The notes beneath the pieces are model-generated. The model was not told the origin of the DNA. It saw only the letters and a program-made list of their open reading frames with translations, and did no database searches. A DNA stretch of 64,000 nt from Caldilineaceae bacterium bin5 (GTDB lineage: Bacteria; Chloroflexota; Anaerolineae; Caldilineales; Caldilineaceae). Below, in pieces: positions 43,631 to 52,919 of the stretch. How positions within the stretch are numbered: position 1 is the first letter of the stretch; each line of letters begins with the position of its first letter. The position numbers and the translations under genes were made by a program. Location: positions 1-64,000 of the forward strand of contig MPML01000015.1 of NCBI GenBank assembly GCA_002238445.1, read 5' to 3'.

Positions 43631-45244
43631 ATGTCCGCACAATCCAGGTTCACCCGCCGTCAAGCCCTCAAACTGATGGGGGTAGGTACATTCAGCGCCT
43701 ACCTTGCCGCCTGCGCCGCGCCCGCCGGTCAGTCCGACATGGCCGACTCCGGCGACTCGGATATGCCGTCCGGCGAGAAAAAGGCCATCTCCATTTCCCA
43801 CATCGGCGGAGGCAGCGTGGAGGCCTCCGAGAAGTCGCAGCGCATGATGCTTCTGCGTGCCAACTTCCCCGATATTGAGTTCGAGAACCGCTGGGTCAGC
43901 TACGCAGCCTACCTGGACAAGATCCCCGTCCAGATTGCAAGCGGCGACCTCGCCGACCTGCAGTTCTGCAATGCCTTCAATGATATCCCGCTGATGATGG
44001 AAAATCAGATCCTCATCGAAACCGGGCCCCTGCTGGAACAGTACGGCCAGAACATCCTCGCCGTCACGCCTGAAGGCGCTTGGGCCTCCACCGTCTACGA
44101 TGGCATGCAATACGCCGTTACGCACAATATCTACGACCTGAACATCTGGTGCAGCCAGTACCGCGGCGACTGGCTTGAATCGCTCGGCCTCGGCATCCCC
44201 GAAACGATCGATGAGTACGGCGAAGTGCTGCGCGCCTTCACCAACAGCGACCCCGATGGCAATGGCCAGGACGACACCTATGGCCGCCTGCTTTACAACT
44301 CAGTCCGCTTCGACGATGACTTCTTCCATGCCTTTGGCGTCGCCGTCGGCCATCACCTCAACGGCTTCTGGCGCCAACGCGACGGTCAACTGGCGCTGGA
44401 CTGGGTACAGCCAGGCATGAAAGACGCGCTCGCCTGGATGAGCTCCGTCTGGGCTGACGGCGGATTCCATCCTGATTCGATTAGCATCCCGCTCGGTCAG
44501 AAGGACAACGCTTTCCGCGGCGGAATCGCTGGCAACGTCTATACCGCCTGGAGCGCCGTCGATTTCGCGCAGGATCAGATCAGGACCGTCGCGCCCGAAG
44601 CCACTGTCGTCGCCGGTCCCGCCCCCGAAGGCCCGGGTGGGCGCGGCTATACTGGCGAAGGCTGGCCCTGGTGCTTCGTTATTCCTACCACCGCCGAGTA
44701 TCCCGATGACTGTGTGCGCGTAATCGACTGGTTCTTTACCCCGGAAATCGCTTCCCAGATCATCTGCGAAGGCGTTCTCGGCGTGACCAATAAAGGTCTC
44801 AACGAGAACGGATGGTGTGTCGAGTACACGCCGGAAGAGAAAAAGGCCATGGGAGACGAGTGGTCTCAGAAACAGAATGAGGTCCAGGACATCAACGTCT
44901 TCTGGGGTCTCTGGCTGACTATCGGTACCTTGGGTGGTGTGCAGCCCTTCCCCACCTTCCCGGCCGACATGAAGAAGCATTTCGAGGATATGCTCGCGGC
45001 AAAGTATTCCGAGGAATCGCTCGCCGCTCAGGTTATCTCCCAGGAATACCTCAAGATCACAGAGAAGCCCCGACCCGTTGCCGCCGACAAGGAGCACTGG
45101 CCCGGTCTGCAAACCCGTTTCGGCGAGTTCATCTCGCAGGCAGTTGCCGGCACCATCGACCTCGACCAGGGCTGGAGCGAATGGCTCGACTTCTTTGAAA
45201 AGAACGGTGGCCCGCTGCTCACCCAGCAGGTCAACGAAATCTAG
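43631..45244 (+). CDS. Large extracellular solute-binding lipoprotein (LplA type)
   Basis: A 537-residue binding protein, longer than the other two here and in the LplA/YtcQ size range. Twin arginines (TRRQALKLMGVGTF), lipobox LAAC, then VSYAAYLDKIPVQIASGDLA and YAVTHNIYDLNIWCSQYRGD. GEVLRAFTNSDPDGNGQDDT is the hallmark D-P-D-G-N-G acidic loop of this group. ACAGGAGGAATTCAAAC fixes ATG 43631; the longer frame from 43520 is rejected. Confidence 0.9.
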   Translation: MSAQSRFTRRQALKLMGVGTFSAYLAACAAPAGQSDMADSGDSDMPSGEKKAISISHIGGGSVEASEKSQRMMLLRANFPDIEFENRWVSYAAYLDKIPVQIASGDLADLQFCNAFNDIPLMMENQILIETGPLLEQYGQNILAVTPEGAWASTVYDGMQYAVTHNIYDLNIWCSQYRGDWLESLGLGIPETIDEYGEVLRAFTNSDPDGNGQDDTYGRLLYNSVRFDDDFFHAFGVAVGHHLNGFWRQRDGQLALDWVQPGMKDALAWMSSVWADGGFHPDSISIPLGQKDNAFRGGIAGNVYTAWSAVDFAQDQIRTVAPEATVVAGPAPEGPGGRGYTGEGWPWCFVIPTTAEYPDDCVRVIDWFFTPEIASQIICEGVLGVTNKGLNENGWCVEYTPEEKKAMGDEWSQKQNEVQDINVFWGLWLTIGTLGGVQPFPTFPADMKKHFEDMLAAKYSEESLAAQVISQEYLKITEKPRPVAADKEHWPGLQTRFGEFISQAVAGTIDLDQGWSEWLDFFEKNGGPLLTQQVNEI

Positions 45245-45287
45245 TAGACTGTAGGCAGTTTGTAGTAGACAGCAATCAGTGGTCGGT

Positions 45288-45307
45288 GGCCAGCACAGAA
45301 ACTGGCC
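45288..45307 (+). promoter_or_regulatory. Hairpin in the binding-protein/permease spacer
   Basis: GGCCAG and CTGGCC pair around 8 bases. An overlapping alternative pairs GTGGCC (45286) with GGCCAC (45311). Probably an expression-tuning structure between the two genes. Confidence 0.4.
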
Positions 45308-45336
45308 GCCGGCCACAGCCGCAATAGGATGGCAAC

Positions 45337-46299
45337 GTGGCAACATCAACCGCTTCAAAGTCGATCGGACCACCGGGGCGCCGCCGGGGCTTCTGGGCGC
45401 AATTTCTCTTCAACGCCTGGACGTATCGCTATCTCTACCTGATGCTTGTCCTGCCCTTTGTCTTCTTCATAATCTTCCGCTTCTACCCCATGTTCGGCAA
45501 CATCATCGCCTTCAAGAAGTATCAGCTGATGAGGGGCATCTGGGGCAGCCCCTGGGTTGGACTTACCCACTTCAACACGCTTTTCGACGACCCGGCCTTC
45601 TTGCGCGTTCTCCGCAACACCGTCTCCATTGCTGCATTCAAGTTGCTTGTCACCTTCCCCGCCCCCATCATTCTGGCGCTTTTCATAAATGAAATTCGCC
45701 ACATGGCCTATAAGCGTTTTGTCCAGACCGTCGTGTACGTGCCTCACTTCCTTTCCTGGGTGATCTACGGCGCCATACTCTATATCGTACTGTCGCCGGC
45801 CAACGGCTTGATCAACAACATCATCTCCGCATTTGGCATGGAAAAGGTCGCCTTCTTCCAGAAGCCGGCTCTCTTTCAACCGATTGTCATTATTTCATCA
45901 TTGCTCAAAGAGACCGGCTGGGCCGCAATCATCTATCTGGCCACCATCTCGACCATCGACCTTACCCTCTATGAGGCTGCCATAATTGACGGCGCCAACC
46001 GCTGGCAGCTGATGCGCCATGTGACCCTGCCCGGCCTGGCATTGACCATCGTCACTCTCTTTATCCTGCAAATAGGCTTCTTCCTCAATGTCGGTTTCGA
46101 ACAGATCTTTATCCTGCAGAACAATATGATACTCTCTACCGCCGACGTGATCGAAACGTTTATATATCGAGTGGGCATCCGCCAGGCGCGCTTCGACTTT
46201 ACGACAGCCGCCGGTCTCTTCAATGGACTGGTGGGCATGGTGCTTGTGCTGCTCGCCGACCGGCTGGCGAAACGCCTGGACCTGTCCGGAATATTTTGA
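45337..46299 (+). CDS. ABC transporter permease (LplB type)
   Basis: A 320-residue permease with YLYLMLVLPFVFFIIFRFYP and MFGNIIAFKKY, the conserved LplB N-terminus. The EAA loop is YEAAIIDGANRWQLMRHVTL and NVGFEQIFILQNNMI follows. GTG 45337 has AGGAT 7 bases upstream. Together with 42618 and 43631 it forms a complete importer apart from the ATPase, likely for complex polysaccharide fragments. Confidence 0.9.
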   Translation: MATSTASKSIGPPGRRRGFWAQFLFNAWTYRYLYLMLVLPFVFFIIFRFYPMFGNIIAFKKYQLMRGIWGSPWVGLTHFNTLFDDPAFLRVLRNTVSIAAFKLLVTFPAPIILALFINEIRHMAYKRFVQTVVYVPHFLSWVIYGAILYIVLSPANGLINNIISAFGMEKVAFFQKPALFQPIVIISSLLKETGWAAIIYLATISTIDLTLYEAAIIDGANRWQLMRHVTLPGLALTIVTLFILQIGFFLNVGFEQIFILQNNMILSTADVIETFIYRVGIRQARFDFTTAAGLFNGLVGMVLVLLADRLAKRLDLSGIF

Positions 46300-46319
46300 T
46301 GCCTATTTTCCATTTTCAG

Positions 46320-46348
46320 TTGCCAAGCGGGGGTCACTACTGTACACT
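46320..46348 (+). promoter_or_regulatory. Promoter of the short-chain dehydrogenase gene
   Basis: TTGCCA (46320-46325), 17 bases, TACACT (46343-46348), 27 bases before ATG 46375. It indicates a separate transcription unit from the ABC genes. Confidence 0.6.
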
Positions 46349-46374
46349 GAAGATTCGTAGCGGAAGGAAGGAAG

Positions 46375-47142
46375 ATGCGGCTGAAGGAGAAAGTCGCCAT
46401 AGTTACCGGTAGCGGCCGCGGGATCGGGCGTACGATCGCCAGACAGTTTGTTGAAGAGGGGGCGAGTGTTGTCATCGCCGAGCAGGATGAGCAGTCCGGG
46501 CGGCGCGTTCATGACGAGTTGCAAAGCGCCGGCGGCACTGCCATCTTTGTCAGGACAGATGTATCCAGCCGTCCTGACGTAGAACTACTGGTCGACGAGA
46601 CGGTGCGGCGCTTTGGCCGCATCGACATCCTGGTCAACAATGCCGCTGTCCTCGGCGAAAACGGCCATTTCCTCGAGATATCCCAACAAGTCTGGGATCA
46701 CGTGGTTAGCGTCAATCAGACGGCGGTTTTTGTCTGTTCACAACTGGCGGGCCGTGTCATGGCGAAGGCTGGCAGGGGAAATATCATCAACATCTCCTCC
46801 ATCAATGGCATCGTCCCCCTGCCCCGCTGCGCAGCTTACGTCACTGCCAAGAGCGCGGTCGAGTCCCTGACCCGCATTGCGGCCAACGATTTGGCTCCTT
46901 ACAATATCCGCGTCAACACCATCGCTCCAGGTCCCATCGAGACCCGCCCGCCGCACTTGGAATCACCGCGCCCGACCGATGATACGCTGCTCCGCCGCAA
47001 CGGCCTGCCGTACGAGATCGCGGCCGCCGCCGTCTTCCTGGCCTCGGACGAGTCCAGTTTCATCACCGGTGAACGGATAGCAGTTGATGGCGGCATGTTG
47101 GTAAACGGCTATCGCATCTACGGCGTCGAGCGCCCTGAATAA
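46375..47142 (+). CDS. Short-chain dehydrogenase/reductase
   Basis: 255 residues, classical SDR. NAD(P) loop VAIVTGSGRGIGRTIARQFV, NNAA motif in IDILVNNAAVLGENG, catalytic Ser/Tyr/Lys in IINISSINGIVPLP and AAYVTAKSAVES, and a C-terminal AVFLASDESSFITGERIAVD. Cofactor loop residues (IAEQDE after strand 2) suggest NAD. Substrate unknown; proximity to the LplABC-type importer suggests a sugar or sugar acid. AAGGAAGGAAG precedes the ATG. Confidence 0.88.
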   Translation: MRLKEKVAIVTGSGRGIGRTIARQFVEEGASVVIAEQDEQSGRRVHDELQSAGGTAIFVRTDVSSRPDVELLVDETVRRFGRIDILVNNAAVLGENGHFLEISQQVWDHVVSVNQTAVFVCSQLAGRVMAKAGRGNIINISSINGIVPLPRCAAYVTAKSAVESLTRIAANDLAPYNIRVNTIAPGPIETRPPHLESPRPTDDTLLRRNGLPYEIAAAAVFLASDESSFITGERIAVDGGMLVNGYRIYGVERPE

Positions 47143-47326
47143 TGCATGCCGCCCGCCAGACATTTCTCGGAGCAGCTGCCATAGCCAAAGGGGCGTGCCT
47201 GCATGGATTTTCTCTGGCCGGGTTGACCGGGCAGAAGCAGAAGAAAAGGACTGGATCTTGGCGGAGAGGAGCGCGAATGCTTCAGAAAAACTACGAATAC
47301 ACATTGCTTATCAGGAGTGCCTGTCA

Positions 47327-48163
47327 GTGAGATTCTTGCACCTGCTTCCTTCTACGCTCATCGCGCTAGTTCTACTGGCCGCCTGCAGCTTCCCCGATCT
47401 GCCCGGCGCCCCCCAAATGCCTAAGCCGCCCTCGCCGCGTTCACTGCCAGGCTTCGATGACCTGCTGGATCAACTTCCCGGTTTTGACCTGGATCTGCTG
47501 AAAGAACTGGAGTTGCCGGACTTGAGCGAGATCGCCGATTTGCCGCAGCTTGGCGACATCCAGGGCCTGCCTGTCCCCGAAAACGCGATTGCTTTCGCCG
47601 GGCCGACCGAGATGCGGATAGATGTCGGCGATTTTATCCGCGGAACCGATATTCAGTTGACCGGAATCGTTGACGGACGCGCCGAATTCCTTTTCTCCGG
47701 CCTGCGCGCAGAGCGCATCGCCGGCGACTCGCTCGACTTCGATGGCCCCTGGCCTAACATCAGCAGCGTCGACTATATGCTGCGTCTGCGCGTCTATCGG
47801 GTGGCGGAAGGGTACGTCCGCGCCGCCGGTGTTCATCGCACTGTGATAAAGGACATCCGGCCCATACATCAACCAACCATGGCCTTGCAGGGGACACCTC
47901 TCAAAATCACATACACTTGGTCAGCCGCCCCGGGAGATCTCCTTAAGGGCACAACCTTCGGTTACGCCGGGCTCGACGAGCGCGGCGCCGAAATTATGGG
48001 TATCCCGACCGGCGATTTCCCGTTTCGCAAAACCGGTGATAGTCTGCGTTGGCAGGGTATGCTGAGGCCGGACTTGCCCAGTCTATTCGACCTGCGCATT
48101 GTCCTCTACGGTGAAGAGTCGGTTCAGGTTGCCGGAATCGTTTCCCTGCAACTTCCCGAATAG
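47327..48163 (+). CDS. Lipoprotein of unknown function
   Basis: 278 residues from GTG 47327 (AGGAG 10 bases upstream). A signal peptide ends in LLAAC. A Pro/Leu/Asp-rich low-complexity stretch follows (PGFDDLLDQLPGFDLDLLKE), then a beta-rich C-terminal half (about residues 100-278) with no recognised domain (FRGTDIQL-like strands, ITYTWSAAPGDLLKGTTFGY). The longer upstream frame starting 47195 has no signal peptide and is rejected. It is followed by an SH3-like membrane protein. Confidence 0.6.
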   Translation: MRFLHLLPSTLIALVLLAACSFPDLPGAPQMPKPPSPRSLPGFDDLLDQLPGFDLDLLKELELPDLSEIADLPQLGDIQGLPVPENAIAFAGPTEMRIDVGDFIRGTDIQLTGIVDGRAEFLFSGLRAERIAGDSLDFDGPWPNISSVDYMLRLRVYRVAEGYVRAAGVHRTVIKDIRPIHQPTMALQGTPLKITYTWSAAPGDLLKGTTFGYAGLDERGAEIMGIPTGDFPFRKTGDSLRWQGMLRPDLPSLFDLRIVLYGEESVQVAGIVSLQLPE

Positions 48164-48334
48164 AGTATCTTGGCAGTCAACTGCCTGCTTATCGACGAAA
48201 AACGACGATTCGAGGACTGCTTCAGAACAAAGAACTTTGGCCTACACATCCGCGATTACGCGAAAGAAAGGCGAGCAGGGAGTAAAAAGGCGAGCAGCGG
48301 TGGCAAGTATTGAAGTGTGCTGGAGAACAGAACG

Positions 48335-49168
48335 ATGGTTGAGGCTGTGAGAAACCCAGGTACGTTGAGTGTGATTCGCAGGTTCAGACCACACGCCGAC
48401 CTTCAGGGAATTCGCGCCGACTATTACAATCTGACCGACCTGCAAGGCGCCCCCCTGGCCGGCCTGCTTGTACTGATGGACCGACGCGGACGTCCCGTAC
48501 GCGCCGAAATCCATATGAACAACACTTCAGCCGACGCACTCTATGAGATCGCTGTGCGCCAGAGCCTTCGCCTTATAGAAGACCGCTACAAGAGCGACCG
48601 ACCTGTCCGCCTTTACCCCCTGCGGATGCAGTTGGAAAGCGATCCGCTTTCGGTCCAGCCCAGGGGTAGAGCCGCTACTGCCGGTTTGGCGCCTGCGCCG
48701 GCAACGGGTAACCCCCTCTTGCTGCTGGGCGCTATGCTTTTCGCGATTTCTGCCCTGTTCGGCGGCTGGTTCCTCAACGAATGGTTGAGCGGCGACTTGA
48801 CCCAGTCTGGATCGTCGTCGGCATTTTCTGTCGGGTCATCCTCGGGGGCCGCTGGAACCGATGTCGTCATCTTCGAAACCAATGGGCTGCCCCCAAGTCG
48901 CAACGCAATCCCGATGAACGTGGGCGATCGCGTCCGTCTCCTGCCCGAGTATAAGATCTCACTGCGCTCCGAGGCCGGGGCACAAGCCGGGGCCATCGTC
49001 ACCGACCTGCAAAACGCCGATCATATGACAATTCTCAACGGCCCGATCTGGCTGGAAGGCAACAGTGATACCATCGTCTGGTGGTATGTGCGATTGGATA
49101 ACGGCGCCCAAGGCTGGGTACCTGCCAATACCAGTGAACTGACACTTCTGGAACCGCTCACTCAATAA
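48335..49168 (+). CDS. Membrane protein with C-terminal SH3-like domain
   Basis: 277 residues. The N-terminal cytoplasmic region (residues about 1-110; RADYYNLTDLQGAPLAGLLV) is unrecognised. One transmembrane helix (NPLLLLGAMLFAISALFGGW) and a Ser/Gly linker follow, then an extracytoplasmic bacterial SH3-like domain (IPMNVGDRVRLLPEY, LRSEAGAQAGAIVTDLQN, VRLDNGAQGWVPANTSEL). SH3b domains usually bind cell-wall peptides. ATG 48335 has GGAG 10 bases upstream; the in-frame GTG at 48317 is less likely. Confidence 0.65.
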   Translation: MVEAVRNPGTLSVIRRFRPHADLQGIRADYYNLTDLQGAPLAGLLVLMDRRGRPVRAEIHMNNTSADALYEIAVRQSLRLIEDRYKSDRPVRLYPLRMQLESDPLSVQPRGRAATAGLAPAPATGNPLLLLGAMLFAISALFGGWFLNEWLSGDLTQSGSSSAFSVGSSSGAAGTDVVIFETNGLPPSRNAIPMNVGDRVRLLPEYKISLRSEAGAQAGAIVTDLQNADHMTILNGPIWLEGNSDTIVWWYVRLDNGAQGWVPANTSELTLLEPLTQ

Positions 49169-49194
49169 ATTCATCTATCTGGGCAACCCCGAGA

Positions 49195-50658
49195 ATGAAT
49201 GAAGAAGACCGAACCCAACCAAATATAATCGTTGTCACTGCCGATACGCTGCGCACGGCGTTTCTCGGCTGCTATGGAAACGAGTGGATTCACACGCCTT
49301 CTATCGATCGATTTGCCCGAGAGAGCGTCCGCTTTTCCCGTGCCCACCCCGAATGCCTGCCTACTATCCCAACCAGGCGCACGTTGCATTCCGGGCGTCG
49401 GGCCTTCCCGTTCAACGACTATAGACCGGTCCCCTGGGACAACGTCTACCTGCCCGGCTGGCAGCCAATGTCCGCCGAGGAAAGCACAATTGCCGAAACG
49501 CTGCAACAGGCAGGCTACCATACCGGATTCATCGCTGACGTGCCCCATTATTTTGTGCCGGGTATGAACTTTACCCGCGGCTTTCAGCAGTGGGAATTCG
49601 TACGCGGTCAGGCCGAAGACCGCTGGCATGCTGTCGCCGACGCCGACCCCGCTCTGTTCGACCGCTATCGCGCCGGCGCCAATGAGCGGATCGCCGCCCA
49701 TCTCGTCAATGTGCGGCCTCAGCAACCCGAGGAAGATTGGCCGACCGCCCGCACCTTTCAGCGGGCCATCGATTTTCTGCGAGACAACCACGCTCCTGGC
49801 CGCAGCCACGACACCTCTCCTTTCTATCTCTACGTCGACAGTTTCAGCCCCCACGAAACATGGGAAGCGCCTCTGCATTACTATGATCTTTATGGCAGCC
49901 GCGCCGAACGCGAACCAATCTGTCTGACTGCCGCCTACGGGCCGTTCGCCGGTCAGTACGCCGACCGCATTCCCAGCATCCGCGCCAATTATGCCGGGCT
50001 GGTCACGATGGTGGACACCTGGTTCGGCCGTCTCCTGGATACCGTCGACCGGCTCGGGCTGCGAGAAAACACGCTGATTTTCTTCCTCAGCGACCACGGC
50101 ACCAATTTTGGTGACAATCCCGACAAAATCATGGGCAAACCGGCCGACTATATGTACCCTGGCACCATGGACATTCCCCTGCTCATGCGCCATCCCGCCG
50201 GTCTGGGAGCAGGCCAGGTGCGGGACGAACTGGTCTACACCCTGGACGTTCCCGCGACAATTCTTGCGGCGACTCGGCAACAGTCGGCCCACCCGGTTGA
50301 AGGCCAAAGTCTTCTGCCGCTGCTTGAAGAAGGCAGCGAATTCGCCCCGCGCGAATATCTGACCTGTCGCTACGGCAACTCCGTCTGGTACCGCGATGAC
50401 CGCAACTGGTTCTTCAGCACCGTTGATTGGCAGACGCAGCCGGCGCAGAAATCGGCGTCCGCTGAGCAGAAGTTGGGCCCGCGCCTGTTTGACCTCGAAA
50501 CCGACCCCGCCTGCCAGGTGAATATAGCCGATAGCAGCCCGGACCGTGTCGCCCTGGCCCGGCAACGCATCCTCGCCGATGCCGGCGGACATCTCAACTA
50601 CTATGAGCGTCACGATTCCACCGACGCTCTGGGACGTCCGGAGTTTTCCAGCAGGTAA
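49195..50658 (+). CDS. Sulfatase-fold hydrolase lacking the formylglycine Cys/Ser
   Basis: 487 residues of the alkaline-phosphatase/sulfatase superfamily. NIIVVTADTLRTAFLGCYGN holds the first metal Asp pair and NTLIFFLSDHGTNFGDN the second. The nucleophile segment reads HPECLPTIPTRRTLHSGRR. The usual (C/S)-x-P-x-R sulfatase motif aligns with T57-I-P-T-R61, so Thr replaces the Cys or Ser converted to formylglycine. A Thr nucleophile is used by phosphodiesterase and phosphatase relatives, so the enzyme may act on phosphoesters. Cytoplasmic, no signal peptide. Confidence 0.8.
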   Translation: MNEEDRTQPNIIVVTADTLRTAFLGCYGNEWIHTPSIDRFARESVRFSRAHPECLPTIPTRRTLHSGRRAFPFNDYRPVPWDNVYLPGWQPMSAEESTIAETLQQAGYHTGFIADVPHYFVPGMNFTRGFQQWEFVRGQAEDRWHAVADADPALFDRYRAGANERIAAHLVNVRPQQPEEDWPTARTFQRAIDFLRDNHAPGRSHDTSPFYLYVDSFSPHETWEAPLHYYDLYGSRAEREPICLTAAYGPFAGQYADRIPSIRANYAGLVTMVDTWFGRLLDTVDRLGLRENTLIFFLSDHGTNFGDNPDKIMGKPADYMYPGTMDIPLLMRHPAGLGAGQVRDELVYTLDVPATILAATRQQSAHPVEGQSLLPLLEEGSEFAPREYLTCRYGNSVWYRDDRNWFFSTVDWQTQPAQKSASAEQKLGPRLFDLETDPACQVNIADSSPDRVALARQRILADAGGHLNYYERHDSTDALGRPEFSSR

Positions 50659-50739
50659 CCGTCTATTATCCTGTGATCGTTCACCACACGCCCAGCTGAC
50701 TGCGCTGCCAGCTGACCACAGGCAACTGGAGTTTGCACC

Positions 50740-51804
50740 ATGCCACAGATTGCTGCCGATCGACTCGAACGGATCGCAGGACGACTCCTGGTAGCCGCGG
50801 GCGCTTCCGCCGCTGAAGCCGGCATCGTCTCGCGCCACCTGATTGCCGCCAATCTGGCCGGCCACGACTCCCACGGCATTATCCATATTCCCGGTTACAT
50901 TGCCTCTATCCAAAGGGGGCACATGCAGCCCGGCGCTCCCTTTGACATCATTCAGGAAAGTCGGGCGACAACGGTCGTAGACGGAAACTGGGGCTTTGGA
51001 TTCACAGTATCCGAACGAGCGATGCAACTGACCATCGACAAAGCGCGCCAAGAAAACGTCGCCGCGGCCACAGTCGTGCGTCAGGGCCACGTCGGGCGTC
51101 TGACAGACTACCCGTTGATGGCCGCCGAAGCCGGCATGATTGGCCTCATGACCGCTGACTCTGGCCGCGGCCCAAAGAGCGTCGCCCCCTTCGGCGGGCG
51201 TGAGCCTAGATTGGGCACAAATCCAATCTGCATCGCTGTCCCCTCCAATCTGGACGGTCCCTTCTACATCGATATCGCTACCTCTGCTGTTGCCGGCGGC
51301 AAATTGGGGGTTGCCATTGAGCGCGGGCAGTCGATACCCACTGGCTGGGTGATCGACAGCGAAGGACGCGCCGCCACCGACCCCGCCGCCGCTCGCAAAG
51401 GCGGGGCCATGCTGCCCCTGGGCGGTTCGGAAGGTCACAAAGGCTACGGTCTGTCCGCGATGGTAGAGATACTCTCCGGGCTGCTCACCGGCCTGGGATT
51501 TGGGATTGAACCGACGGGCCGCCACAATGACGGCTGTTTCATGGCCGTTTTCCAGGTTGATGCCTTTCGTCCGCTGAAGGAGTTCAAACAGGAAGTAACC
51601 GAATTCGCCCAATATCTGACGGCAACGCCTCCCGCAGAAGGTGTCGAACGTGTCTATTACCCCGGCGAACTGGAGTATCTGCGAACCCGAAAGGGTCGTG
51701 TGGATGGTATCTACGTCGAAGATGGGACTTGGCAGAAGCTTATCGCTCTGGCCGCCGAACTGGGCGTGGATGAAAAACTCTTTTCTGATCCTGGTCGGCG
51801 CTGA
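50740..51804 (+). CDS. Malate/L-lactate dehydrogenase family (Ldh2) oxidoreductase
   Basis: 354 residues of the non-Rossmann NAD(P) dehydrogenase family that includes malate, ureidoglycolate and sugar-acid dehydrogenases. LAGHDSHGIIHIPGYIASIQ carries the catalytic His, and NWGFGFTVSERAM, GHVGRLTDYPLMAAEAGMIG, RLGTNPICIAVPS and GSEGHKGYGLSAMVEILSGL are typical. The exact 2-hydroxyacid substrate is not predictable. The glycerol operon promoter lies just after its stop. Confidence 0.85.
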   Translation: MPQIAADRLERIAGRLLVAAGASAAEAGIVSRHLIAANLAGHDSHGIIHIPGYIASIQRGHMQPGAPFDIIQESRATTVVDGNWGFGFTVSERAMQLTIDKARQENVAAATVVRQGHVGRLTDYPLMAAEAGMIGLMTADSGRGPKSVAPFGGREPRLGTNPICIAVPSNLDGPFYIDIATSAVAGGKLGVAIERGQSIPTGWVIDSEGRAATDPAAARKGGAMLPLGGSEGHKGYGLSAMVEILSGLLTGLGFGIEPTGRHNDGCFMAVFQVDAFRPLKEFKQEVTEFAQYLTATPPAEGVERVYYPGELEYLRTRKGRVDGIYVEDGTWQKLIALAAELGVDEKLFSDPGRR

Positions 51805-51839
51805 GTTTGTACTGCGCCTGCCGCTGGCCACCCGCAGCG

Positions 51840-51868
51840 TTGGAAAACGCCGCACTTCAGGCTACAAT
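51840..51868 (+). promoter_or_regulatory. Promoter of the dihydroxyacetone/glycerol operon
   Basis: TTGGAA (51840-51845), 17 bases, TACAAT (51863-51868). The start near 51875 leaves a leader of about 30 bases to dhaK. Same hexamers as the promoter at 29630. Confidence 0.65.
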
Positions 51869-51904
51869 AGCCGTGGTGTTTCAGAGCATTGCCCACATTG
51901 AATT

Positions 51905-52888
51905 ATGCAAAGCCTGATGAATAAACCGGGCAGTGCCATCACGCAGAGTCTGCGTGGCATGGCGCTGTGTCACCCGGACACAATCAAAGTACATTTTGAC
52001 CCGGACTTTGTCGAGCGAACGGTAACGGCCCGTTCCGGAAAAGTCGCGGTTATCAGCGGCAGCGGCAGTGGACACGAACCTTTGCCCACCGGCTATGTCG
52101 GTCTTGGTATGCTGGATGCCGCCTGTCCCGGCCCGATCTTTACCAGTCCTTCCCCCATTCAACTGCTAGCGGCTGTCCATTCGGTCGATCACGGTGGAGG
52201 CGTGCTTTTCGTCGTCAAAAACTATGCCGGCGGCGTACTCAACACCGAACTGACCATCGAGCTTGCTCTGCAGGAGGGAATCGACGCCCGCTTTGTGCTC
52301 GTCAACGACGACGTATCGATTGCGAACGTCGCCAACCGCCGCGGGCTCGGCGCGGCCGCGCTGGCCTGTAAAATCGCCGGGGCTGCCGCCGAATCCGGAT
52401 ACACGCTGGACGAAGCCGTGAAAGTAACGCGGCGGGCTGTCGCCGCTTGCCGCAGTATGGGCGTGGGCACCAACGTGAACACGCTCCCGCGCAACGGCCC
52501 CGGGGCCATACTGGCAGACGATTCGATCGAACTGGGTGTAGGCATCCACGGTGAACCTGGCGAAGTGCGTTCTGTCAGTAAGGGCATGTCAGAGATCGTC
52601 GGCCTGATCGGACAGCCCATTCTCAAAGACCTGCCCTTTGCCGCCGGCGATCGCGTACTGCTCTTGATTAGCGGGATGGGGGGAACGCCGCCGCTGGAAC
52701 TGTATCTCTTCTCCGAGGCCATTCACGATATGTTGGTCGCAAATCGAATTCGGGTCGAGCGCCAATTGGTTGGAAACTATCTGACCAGCCTCGGTCGCGG
52801 CGGATATACTGTAACTCTGATGAGACTGGATAACGAACTACAGGATCTGTGGGACGCGCCCGTCCATACACCCGCGCTGCACTGGTGA
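51905..52888 (+). CDS. dhaK: Dihydroxyacetone kinase, substrate-binding subunit DhaK
   Basis: Binds dihydroxyacetone covalently through a histidine for phosphorylation to DHAP. 327 residues. VAVISGSGSGHEPLPTGYVG, GVLFVVKNYAGGVLNTELTI and the covalent His (about 215) in LGVGIHGEPGEVR are diagnostic. RVLLLISGMGGTPPLELYLF follows. Lacks a fused ATP-binding DhaL domain, which is the next gene, so it is the PTS-type (PEP-dependent) form. Start ATG 51905 has no strong Shine-Dalgarno. Confidence 0.95.
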   Translation: MQSLMNKPGSAITQSLRGMALCHPDTIKVHFDPDFVERTVTARSGKVAVISGSGSGHEPLPTGYVGLGMLDAACPGPIFTSPSPIQLLAAVHSVDHGGGVLFVVKNYAGGVLNTELTIELALQEGIDARFVLVNDDVSIANVANRRGLGAAALACKIAGAAAESGYTLDEAVKVTRRAVAACRSMGVGTNVNTLPRNGPGAILADDSIELGVGIHGEPGEVRSVSKGMSEIVGLIGQPILKDLPFAAGDRVLLLISGMGGTPPLELYLFSEAIHDMLVANRIRVERQLVGNYLTSLGRGGYTVTLMRLDNELQDLWDAPVHTPALHW

Positions 52889-52919
52889 CTGAATTGTATA
52901 GGAATCACGGAAGACGAAA

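Noticed and set aside
49171..51855. 894-codon open frame on the minus strand
   Set aside because: It lies opposite the well-supported sulfatase-fold and Ldh2 genes and has no domain; it is an antisense artefact of high-GC coding sequence.
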